Source: Typha latifolia | Lineage: Eukaryota > Streptophyta > Magnoliopsida > Poales > Typhaceae | DNA length: 64,000 nt | Direction: 5' to 3' | Assembly (NCBI GenBank): GCA_019914945.1 | Contig: CM034099.1 | Span: forward strand, 5,518,001 to 5,582,000 | In this document: positions 13,991 through 23,700 of the stretch, in pieces | Layout of the letters: each line of letters begins with the position of its first letter | How positions within the stretch are numbered: the first letter of the stretch is position 1 | Notes under the pieces: generated by a model | Told to the model about the DNA's origin: nothing | The model's input: the letters and a program-made list of their open reading frames with translations, nothing else | Database searches by the model: none | Position numbers and translations under genes: made by a program

Positions 13991-15137
13991 GTAGTTCAGA
14001 TAAGAGTTTCAGTTGTATTACCACACAGGATTTACTGTTGTAGCACAGCAAGAAGTCAGAATGGGTGGACTATAAGAAATACAACCGGATAAATAATTGT
14101 GGTTCAGAAACTAACCATAGATGTTTGTGGGAGAACACCAAGGGTGTGATTGGCTATATTACTGTATGATGATAAGCACCATCTTTTCCTTGCTTGTGGT
14201 GCAAAATACTCTGACACAAACTTTCTCCAGTAAGTGATGGAATTATCCTACAAATGGAAGTATTAGATAAACTAGTCACACCAAAAGATAGTGTTAGATA
14301 TTTCATTAATCCCTATTATCAGCATATAAAACTCACAGGTGGCCGATGACGCTGGTGATACAAGTACTGCATAAGCCGACGAGCACATATCCCACTATCA
14401 AAAGCACGTTTAACAGGAGCACCTGGCTGAATATTGTATGGCATCAGCTGCTGCCTCAGCTGCTGCTGTTGAACAAGCTGTGCACGCTCCATCTGAGGAA
14501 TGGATTGTAACATTTGGTGTTGCTGCTTCTGTTGCTGGAGTGCTAGTCGCTGCTGTTGCATTATGGTCTCTAGCTGTGGGTTCTGACGCCCCGGCATCTG
14601 CAAAGAGTCCTGCCTCTGAAGCAACTGCTGAATCATCTGCTGCTGCAGAATATCCTCCTGCCTCATTTCGATCCTTGGTTTCTTCTGCCCATGCAGCGCA
14701 ACACCAGGCTCCTGTACCGTTGGGTGAGACGTGACACTAGACGCCCCATTATTTGGCACGTGGTGCTCCTGGCGAGAGCTCTGCTGCAGGATGGAGGAAC
14801 CATCCATCACTGAAGAACCTGAGATGTTGTTGGACGAGAAGGACAATGGTGAGGTGGGAAGATGCATGTAGGAGTCTGTATTGATGCTGGTGCTCCGCTG
14901 CAATTGAGGCCCACAGGAGAATGCAGAGTTGGCGTCCGTGATCAAGGAACTAGCACCGATGCTGGGCGCAGATGAGTTTGCCACGCTATTGCGAACCCCA
15001 CTTTTCATGTCCACAGAAGCAGGCGCAAGACCAGACTGCCCAATCCCGGACATAGTACTCACCGGGGCCGGGATCTGGCCATTGCCTTGAAAGGAGATTC
15101 CAGTGGAAGTACAAGACTGGGCTGGATAACACGTCAA
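5074..15137 (-). CDS. SEUSS-like transcriptional co-regulator (SLK type)
   Basis: Nine coding exons join in phase: 15137-14337, 14247-14116, 12814-12766, 11560-11346, 11195-11127, 8784-8684, 7281-7188, 7096-7027 and 5945-5074, giving about 800 residues. The N-terminal third is Ser/Asn-rich, followed by Gln-rich tracts (residues ~160-240). The conserved LIM-binding (Ldb-like) core begins at CARRLMQYLYHQRHRPP and continues through ITYWRKFVSEYFAPQARKRW, WHCDICGSRSGKGFEATFEI, EYAKAVQESVYEHLRVVREG and SKRYVRCLQISEVV. The tail is Gln/Asn/Ser-rich and ends MECDWKV. SEUSS and SLK proteins are nuclear adaptors that pair with LEUNIG-type corepressors in flower, ovule and embryo development. Order and exon phases match SLK proteins better than SEUSS itself. 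The start is unresolved: no in-frame ATG lies between the stop at 15182-15184 and 15053, yet an SLK-like N-terminal motif (STGISFQGNGQ) lies upstream of 15053. The end given, 15137, is a TTG codon marking the open frame only. Confidence 0.9.
9200..9372. repeat. Two diverged tandem copies of a ~120-bp unit
   Basis: The segment from about 9207 (CAAGATGGTGTGTCACGGGA) recurs from about 9308 (CAGGATCATGTGCCTCAGGA), both followed by AAGYATTATGATTTTG and a TACTACAYAAA-like end. Probably internal sequence of the adjoining retrotransposon remnant. Confidence 0.45.
9390..10879 (+). mobile_element. LTR-retrotransposon 3' remnant inside an SLK intron
   Basis: Around 9630-9668 the sequence has the GAGGACAAGCATGACTCAGG and TATGGGGGTG pattern that commonly precedes the 3' LTR of plant Ty3/gypsy elements. 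A candidate LTR starts with TG at 9669 (TGATCAACACATAAATGTG) and may end with CA near 10879. Within it CCATAAAAAGAAGCC (about 10032-10046) could be the LTR TATA box, and TTTGTGGAAACAATCCTGTA near 10820 resembles the usual gypsy LTR tail. No intact gag or pol frame remains and no 5' LTR was found in the intron. It sits in the sense direction opposite to the host gene. Confidence 0.5.
13941..13991 (+). repeat. (GACA)n microsatellite, about 12 units
   Basis: A near-perfect GACA array within the large intron between SLK exons 14247-14116 and 12814-12766. Likely length-polymorphic; no function suggested by position. Confidence 0.9.
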
Positions 15138-15712
15138 GAGAACCGTAATGGGCCCACTAAGAAGGTGGCGGCCAGATGGTGACTAGAATCTGGATAGCTA
15201 TCCAGAGCCAGCCCTACCTAGAAAAAACCCTCAAGGATTGAGGTAGAACCCCTAGTTTGTATTCCTTCTGGAACAACGAAATTTTTTGCAGTAGCAATTG
15301 CATAAGAAACAAAGAAAGGTTCTTGGTTAATATAGGTTGGCAAGAAATACAAATCGATAACGAAGACATGCAGAACAATTGGTCCCTATAACGGAACCGA
15401 TCATACCCTAATCAACACTATGCCGCTAATTTTAGCTCCCGAAATATAAAATAATGTACAATAATGCAGTATAATTTTCTCAAAACCCTAACATTTCAAT
15501 CTAAAGTCATCGCAAGTACAGTAAGGATCCTACTTCCCCCTAATTAGGACAAAAAGAATGACGAGAACATACTAAAAATCCACCGATCAAGAGAACCAAA
15601 ACACCAAAAACTGAACCCTTTGCCCTGCTATCTTCCACCGAAAAGAGCTGGGAAAATAACAACAATGGGCAAAAAAATGGAGAGAAACCAATAAACTGAG
15701 ATAGTGAATTAC

Positions 15713-15775
15713 CTCCAAACTCACTACGACTCCCCAAAAAAAGACGCGAAATTGGAGAAGCTTGACGGTCTCTCG
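15713..15775 (-). other. Probable 5' UTR exon of the SLK gene
   Basis: Downstream of the TATA box at 15804-15812 the minus strand runs to TTTGGAG followed by GTAATTCAC, a good donor at 15712-15711. The intron would end at one of the acceptors before 15137, for example CTTCTTAG at 15164-15157. The exact transcription start is estimated. Confidence 0.4.
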
Positions 15776-15803
15776 GTTTCGAAAGCGCCGTCCTCGAGCT
15801 GGC

Positions 15804-15812
15804 TTTAAATAG
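15804..15812 (-). promoter_or_regulatory. TATA-like box of the SLK gene
   Basis: The minus strand reads CTATTTAAA here, about 30 bases upstream of the inferred 5' UTR exon. No other strong TATA-like site is close. Confidence 0.45.
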
Positions 15813-16237
15813 ATCTCTGGAAAGCGAAACGAAGCCGACGACCGGATGACCGGCTTCGACCAGTCGACCTCCCGCTTACGTGCCGGCATCCGATGCCGTC
15901 AGACCGCGAGATACGAAGATCCACCGCAGGAGCCCAAATACGTGGCAGATCGTTACTGGGTTATTTTTGGGCCTGGAAATCGCACAACGGGGGACGGGGA
16001 AACCGGGAGCGAAGCAAAGGTACGCTGTTACGTAACATTTGATTAGTTTATCCACCGATCATTTTGTACCCGTTTGCGGACTCAAAGCGTAAACCCGCGG
16101 TCACACATGCTGTTCGACTCCGGGTCTCGACTTTGGGGTGCACAAACGACGTGCGTTTCGAACAGCGGTCGTATTTTATCTTTAACTGCGAGCGCACGTG
16201 CTGGGTGCGTTACTATTTTTCTTCAAGATTTTTATAT

Positions 16238-17182
16238 GGCTTAATTTACACCTTCACCCCTCAACTGTTGATGATTTTCATTTTCACCCACTATCTTCTA
16301 TCTTCTATCTTCTATCTTCTATCTTCTATCTTCTATATTCATAATTCATATGGGTTGAAGTGATTTTTATTTTTACTTTCTATCCATATATTAGAGATCA
16401 TTTATTCCTAAATCTGCTATAATTAATCATAGTTAACATTCTCATAGTATCACCAATGTCATGAGTATCAATGATTATCAGACCTTTATCCATGTTTTCA
16501 TATTCCATCTTAGAGGTTTGAAATAAGAGAGAGGAGACTTATCAACAAGTACCCCTAAATAAAAATAACACCTACACTCCTTTAAAATATCAAAGGTATT
16601 TTTAATATTTGACCTTAATCATCCTTATAATCAATATTTTAGTAATCAAGTACCTCTTTATCCATGATACCCTCTATTCTAGTATTACAACAAGCACAAA
16701 TAAATATAATTTAGAATAACTCTCCTCTAAATCATGAATAAAAAATAAGTATAACACTATCCGTAAATTACATTATTCTTCAACCAAACGAGCTATGTGG
16801 TTTTTATAAAAAAATATGTCACGTGTTTGACAATGTTGTTGTTGTTATTGACCAAAATGCTCTTATCTTCAACAGCTTACTATCCTATTTCTCCTCCTTT
16901 TTCTCATGTTTCTCTTAATTTCCAATCCCACATATAAATCTCGTGACCATCCCTGACCCTTTAATTATTTTCGTCTTTTTCCCAAACCACAACCTTAGAT
17001 ATAAATCCTAAACATTCCAGGGGCATAATATCATTTTATTAACTTTTGTTAACAGTTGACACAGTTAGGAGGAGATCTGATGATTTTAGATAGTTAGAGG
17101 TGGGTCAGTTTTATGGAAAGAAAGAAGAGTGAGTGAAAGTAAAATATCACCTACAATTGAGGAGTCAAAATGTAAGTATCCC
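16238..17182. mobile_element. Mutator-like non-autonomous element with 9-bp target duplication
   Basis: A 945-bp element flanked by the identical 9-mer TTTTTATAT at 16229-16237 and 17183-17191. The left end reads GGCTTAATTTACACCTTCAC; the reverse complement of the right end reads GGGATACTTACATTTTGACT, so the ends are imperfect inverted repeats that continue for about 60 bases. A 9-bp duplication is the Mutator hallmark. There is no transposase frame. It includes six or more TATCTTC units at 16291-16336. It lies in the spacer between the SLK promoter and the 3' end of the GEN1-type gene. Confidence 0.8.
16291..16336 (+). repeat. (TATCTTC)n minisatellite
   Basis: About six tandem 7-bp units inside the Mutator-like element, close to its left inverted repeat. 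Confidence 0.85.
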
Positions 17183-17191
17183 TTTTTATAT

Positions 17192-17741
17192 CCTAATAAA
17201 AGATGCATGTTATGAAGGTCCTTCTATTCTACTAAGAATGTATTGGATAGGAGATCATATTGGCCTAGTGGATGTCATGTTTCTTATGCATTAATGCCTC
17301 AACTTGCACAATTTAGAGCAGAGTTGTTCTCAAGAGTCAACTAGCATGTTTCATGAGTTTGCTAATTATTTTATTCAATTGTAGTTGTGGTACCGAATAA
17401 GCTTGCTGCTCAGTTCAGCCATCGAGCTTGATCCCAGGTGAGCACCTTCACTAAACAAGAAGTGCTCAAGCTCACCACAAAATTTTTAGATGTTTAAAAG
17501 ACAAGCCGAGCTAAACTCATAACCAGTGTATAAAGGATAAGGTTCCCATTACCAACCTACTTACCATGGTCAGCTGCTTCATTACATTTGCATTCTTTTG
17601 GAAAAACACTTGACACTTAAGGCTTAGATATATATACATCATTTCTACTTAATTTACAGAGATAATTGCCATTACCGGAAGATTCAAGGAGAACGAAAAA
17701 AGACAATAAAGACACAAGAGAGAGAGAGAGAGAAAGAGCAG
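17192..17741. other. Spacer with 3' region of the GEN1-type gene
   Basis: No gene seen. A short (GA)n tract lies at about 17720-17735, immediately beyond the stop codon of the minus-strand nuclease gene, and so within its 3' untranslated region. Confidence 0.45.
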
Positions 17742-20700
17742 CTAATCAAACAGGAGGCGCCGCCGAACAGACTTGGAAAGATTCTTATCCGCATCACTAG
17801 ATACTCTTTTCCTCTCCTTCCTTATTTGTTGCTCTTCTCTTGGTGGGTTCTTCTGGGGTTCCTCACCTAGCTTTGCTTGTGCTACTACTTTTGCCGAACG
17901 ATAGAACTCAGTGATGCTAAGCTGAACACCATTAGATTTACTCAACTCCAGCTTTTCCTTCCCAGGACTCGAGTTGGATTTTCTCTCTGTTGACTTCAAT
18001 TCTTTTAACCTCTGCAACACAGGATGTTGATTAGGAATAAGGTGGCAAAGGAACAATATCAAAAGCACAAATTAAACATGTCTTGGTGCATACATTTTCT
18101 TTCTGAAACCTGCCAGCTTCTTTTGGATATGCAGCTTGCACAAGCTCCATATTCTCATCAGTCAACAGGAACCAGCTTCCATCATCAACAAGGATCTGTG
18201 GAACTTCTGGTTCATCCAACATGTCAGTAGACTCACATAATTCAGTATGCTCCCCCTCCTCGCACTCAGCTTCCCCTTTGGAGAGGTCATGCAGAATCGT
18301 ACTGCAGCTAGCTCTCTTCCATTTTACTAAGTAATAAGCATGACCATATCGTATCTTTACCCGTTCAATTGAATGAAATTCATACTGGTCATTGAGAAGA
18401 AAGCACTCAGTTGAAGTTGATGCCATTTCTCTTAAATAAATAGTGGATAACATTGGGAGCATCCTCTGCCGAATATAAGATGGTTCCCAATGTTGATGAT
18501 AAGTTAAAAAGTCAACCAGAGCTTCAACTTTAGGCTTATCCCACCTAAGGGATGGACCATCATTTTCTACAAAATGGTAATTCAAAACTGTGAGATTCTC
18601 TATAAGATATCCGTGTCAACATAGATATTACCAAGTAAAATCAGCAAAGTAAATCAAGAGCTGCTATTTAGAATGTTAAATGCAAATGCACTTAGTAGGA
18701 GATATAAAATGTTGGAAAATTTACATTTTACCCCGTTAGGCCTAAATTTATTTCACCCATCTTTAATTCATTTGTGTCACCTTACTTCTTTATGGTTATT
18801 CAAACTGAAATCGTTACTTTTATCATCATATTTAACCAATCTACAGATTGAATTTAAAAATATTTATTATAGATAAAGTTGTAGATAATTGGATAAGTTT
18901 TTCGATGCATAAAAGATAATACAGATCGAATTTTAAATGATAAAGATATGATAAATATATTGAACGTAAGTATAATTTTATTATCTGTAACCTGATCGGT
19001 ATTATTTTAAATACATTAAAAAGCTTATCCAATTATCTAAAATTGTATCTTTAATAATTCAAATTTGATTTATAGATTAATAAAAAATGATGAAAAAAAT
19101 AACTATTTCAATTTGACGTAATCACAAGAGAATAAAGTGACACAAATAAAATTATAAGGGAGTAACGTGAATTTAGACCTGACTATCAGGGGAGTAAAAT
19201 ATAACTTCCCCTAAAATGTTAAATGCAAGTGTCAATACCTTATTTTTAAAACCTCCTAAATCACATCCAACTACTTTTTTGACTTTATTACTTCTAATAC
19301 TTAGTCACTCACATTTCACCTCAATGTGTAGCCTCTATTATATTATGCTTAGTTAGCCCATAGCCCTATGCCAGATGGCATGGTAATCCAAGCTGATCAA
19401 AACAAGTTGAACTAGCCAGCACAGTGTATGCCGTTGGCACTTGGCATTTAAAATAACCTCTTGAGAGATTATCCTAACTCCAAAAACTGCAAGTTGAACC
19501 CCTAATAGTCAACACCAATGTCACTTGTCACGAGAAGTCCTTATTCCTCAAGATTTTCAAAAATAAATTGAGAGTAAAATACTCGAATATGAAAGAATCC
19601 CACTATTCATCGAGACAAAACCAAAACAACTGATTATTGTATATTTAGAACCTTAAGTCAGAACAGAGGCATGAAATGGTTCAATGGAAACGTACCACAG
19701 CACACAAGCACATCTATTATAGAAAAGAGTTGGATATTGGAAGTTCTGAACTTCTCACAGTACACAATTCAGTCCTCTCACATGATGAAATATGTAGCCA
19801 CCCACACAAATGAAGGGTACCCATTTGTGATGGCTCAAGTAGCCCAACAGATCAAATCACTTACACGCACTTGGGGCAGTTATAACTCCTCCACCGTACT
19901 CAGTCTTCTATATTGGGCTGGTGTGAATTCTAACGGCAATGATGCAAATAAAATCTTCTGTGTCAGATAAATGATGTCTACATCTCTAATAAATGTCTTC
20001 ATAAGGTAATTGCTTTCTTATCTTGAATTGCAAAATAAATTATCATTTAACTTTCAAGCTTATAAATATTTTTTGAGAAACAATTTAAAGAAATTGGTTT
20101 TACGATGTGCCCTATTAGGAAAACAAGGGTCACTAAAGTAATCATTGCATTCATCTATCTTGAATTGCAAATGTCTACATCTCTAATAAATGTCTTCATA
20201 AGGTAATTGCATTCTTATCTTGAATTGCAAAATAAATTATCATTTAACCTTCAAGCTTATAAATATTTTTTGAGAAACAACATTTAAAAGAAATTGGTTT
20301 TACGATGTGCTGTAGTAGGAAAACAAGGGTCACTAAAGTAATCATTGCATTCATTGGGCCTAATCTGGCCTGAGACTACCTGCAGAGTTATGCAATCTGC
20401 ACCTAGGGACAAGCTAGCAAGTCAATTTTGTGCCAATATTCAGATAGTAGACAGCCAAAGCCAATAGCCTATGCCTCCCGTTGACACCCATAATATTCTA
20501 TCCTTATCTAATAATTCTTCAAAAAATAACAAATCTAACCTGACAAAATTTCTATTGTCTTTAAGAGTTTACCTTTGTAATTTCCATGGTTGTCACATAA
20601 ATACAATTCAATGATCTCATTGTTCGGAAAATTCTGCTCTGCAGCAATTCTTTTACAAGCCTTGATTTGCCAACTTTCATGCCTTTTCTGCTTCTTAATC

Positions 20701-23700
20701 TTGCGATCCTAACAGTACACAATGAAAAACAGAAAAGAAAAGAAATTGTTAAGCAAAGAGAATGAGGTTGTAACATGCTATGAGTTAATAGATAAGGTAA
20801 GTCCAAATATTTGATAACAAGAGACTGTAAGTTATGATACTCTTAAAAAGAAAGGTTTAGTAGGTGAGAATACTGTATTCTCAAAAAGAATAAGAACTTG
20901 TCTCAGGATAAGATATCTTTTGATATTTCTTAAAGAATAAGAAGCAAGAGACTAGCATGTTACTGGTAACAATTGATTGGAAAAGTGTCAAACAATGAAA
21001 AAAATAATAAAGACTGACATCAGAAATTTATGGTAGCACATTAGAAGCGATCTCTATTAAGTATTGAGGATGTGATGAAGATGTTATTGATCCTAAGTTG
21101 AATTCTTGTTCGTCTACCAATACTCACTATAAGCCATAAGGACATTGCATAAAAAGAGCCAATGGTTGTAGGTGATGGAATACGTTAAAGGTTTTGAAAG
21201 ATAACTGCCACAGTATTTGCCTTTAAAATTCAAGAGTTACTCCAGTCATAATAAATAATTACCAGTGAAAAAATGGTTCTTAGAGTGAAGCAAGTACTCA
21301 GAATGTTGAGCACAGGTAAGACATTTCATTGGTTACTTCCAAGACATAGTGTAGAGAGAAAACATACAGAACAAACAGCAAGAACCTATAACATCTGACA
21401 CACACTGAGGTAGTAGTTACACGGCTAATGTTTTGAGGCAAACATTGGAAATATGATACCAGATAAAAATAAATTATAGGCTCAATTATCTAACTCAAAC
21501 TAAAGTTTCTCACTAAGAAGTATGATGAAGAATGTGCTCAAATGGCAATAAATGGCATACTCTCGAAACTAGGGGTGTTGAATGAATTGGATTTGGTCGG
21601 ATATAGATAAAGATTAGATCCATATCCATTTAATTTTGTCAAATTCAGACTTTAATCAGATTTTAAATAGAAACGTAATTATAATATACATATTTGGTCC
21701 ATTTATTATCAGATTAGATCAAACTCAAACCGGATTCGAATTCAATCAGATAATGAAATGGATTCCTCACAAATTACCGTTACACTTAAACTAAAAAACA
21801 ACACGATAATCTTATTCCAAAGCAACAAGTCACAAGTTCACAGCCATAGATCCAAAAATTAGCCGATACCTTATCCGAGTTAGGATTGATTGATTTGGGT
21901 CAAACAGGTCAAATCCGTTATGGATCTGACACACATTTGACCTAGGACATCAATAATTGAGGTCCCTGTCGTCATCTTCCTTTCTCTTTCTCTCGCAACC
22001 AGAGAGAGAATAGACATCAATATTTCTTTAGTGATGCAGATTCAGCTTTGGCGAACTCCGCGGCCCTCGGGTATATTGTTTTTTTCTCCTCTTCCTCACT
22101 ACAATTTTTTTCTTCTCTCTTCTCTTCTTTTCACTGCAGAAGCAGAAAAATGTGATTTTTTTTCTTTTTTTTCAGTTCTTCCATTCTCTATCTCGTCTTC
22201 TTTACTGCATAAGCAGTAGACTTTTTTTTTCTTTTCAGTTCTTCAACTCTCTCTCTCTCTTTCTCTTCCTTTTCCTCTTCTTCTTCACCTTAGAAGCATA
22301 AGTTCTTTTCCTTTCGATTTTTCTACTCTCTTTCTCTATTCTCTTTTTCTTCACTACAGAAGAAGCTGAACAATTTTTTTTTTTTGTTTCTTCCACCATC
22401 TCTCTCTTAATTTTTCTAAGTGAGTGTACTCTTTTAAATTTATTTTTTTAGTTTTTAGGCTTCTATATGAGTAATTATTATTTTCTTATTTTATCATCAT
22501 TTCTTTTCAAAAAAAAAATTAGAATTTCTCTGCATTTTTAAAAAATATTTAGAATTTTATGTAATTCAAAATTAGTGTGATTTAATACGACCGATACATA
22601 TTGTTTTTTAGGCGGTCAATCATGATTCCGATCCCGATACCAACACTAAATTATGATAGTTCATAATAAAACCAGAGCACAATATTTCTATCATCTCACC
22701 CAAAACAAAACAATTTTAATATATTAAGCAAATATAATGGTAGTACTAAGGTATTTTTGAGACTCAAAATTATTCATACTATATAGGAATTAGAGAAATT
22801 CAAGGCTTCTATTTACATAACTTAAGTATTGAACTATATATCCATTGTCTACAGACTACAGACTTCAAAAAAAAAAACTATATATCCATCGAGGCTTCGT
22901 TGGATATTCACTCCTGATATGAATACAAATTCAAATCCGATAGGATCCTAAACTACTTATACTGAATCCGGCCTATTTATTATATGGATTAGAAAATTAA
23001 GATCTATGTCCGAGTTAGTCAGATTCGGAGCCGATTCAATATCAAATAACTTGTATCCGGTTACACATCTACTTTGAGCATATACATGCTCTCGGGGGTG
23101 CGACAGGAACATTTAATACACTATAAATGAAGCAAATTGTAGCTTCATGTCAAAGAGCTGAATGTCGTTCCAAGAGACGTGCAATAGTAGCCAGACTAAA
23201 AAATTACAACATATTATCAAGCAACATCATGCAAATGTTCTTCAAAGGTGCTGCATATCAGGTTTTGTTTGACATAAATGTATTCTAAGTTTCTAACCTC
23301 TAGAAATTTAATAACACTGTCATAATGAAAAGGGCAGATAACAGATAACGGGAATCAAAATGGAAATAACCAAGGAGCATGTTGAGTATTTCACTCTAAA
23401 TACTAGAGAGACAAAAAAAATTCTGAAACCACAAATGACAAGCCAAGTTATAACATAAGCAAGTCTAGATGTACCTTATCACAGGTGGGACACAAGCATT
23501 TGAAGCCAGTGGGTTTTTTGATACAATATTTGGAACCATCAAGTAAGCAATATTCACAAGAGATCTTGCTATGAGCTCTCTTGCCGCCAGGATGACCACA
23601 GTGTGAACAGTGTGGAGATCTTGCATTTGTTGAACCCTCATCTGAGAAGGGTAGGAGGACATCAAAATCTGATTTAATGCTTTCCTCAAGGAATGGAAAA

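Noticed and set aside
13941..13991. CRISPR-like or satellite array
   Set aside because: It is a simple 4-base microsatellite with no spacers, in an intron of a plant nuclear gene.
14438..14734. Plus-strand alanine-rich 98-codon frame
   Set aside because: It is the complement of the glutamine-rich coding exon of the SLK gene, where CAG/CTG codons read as Ala-rich frames.
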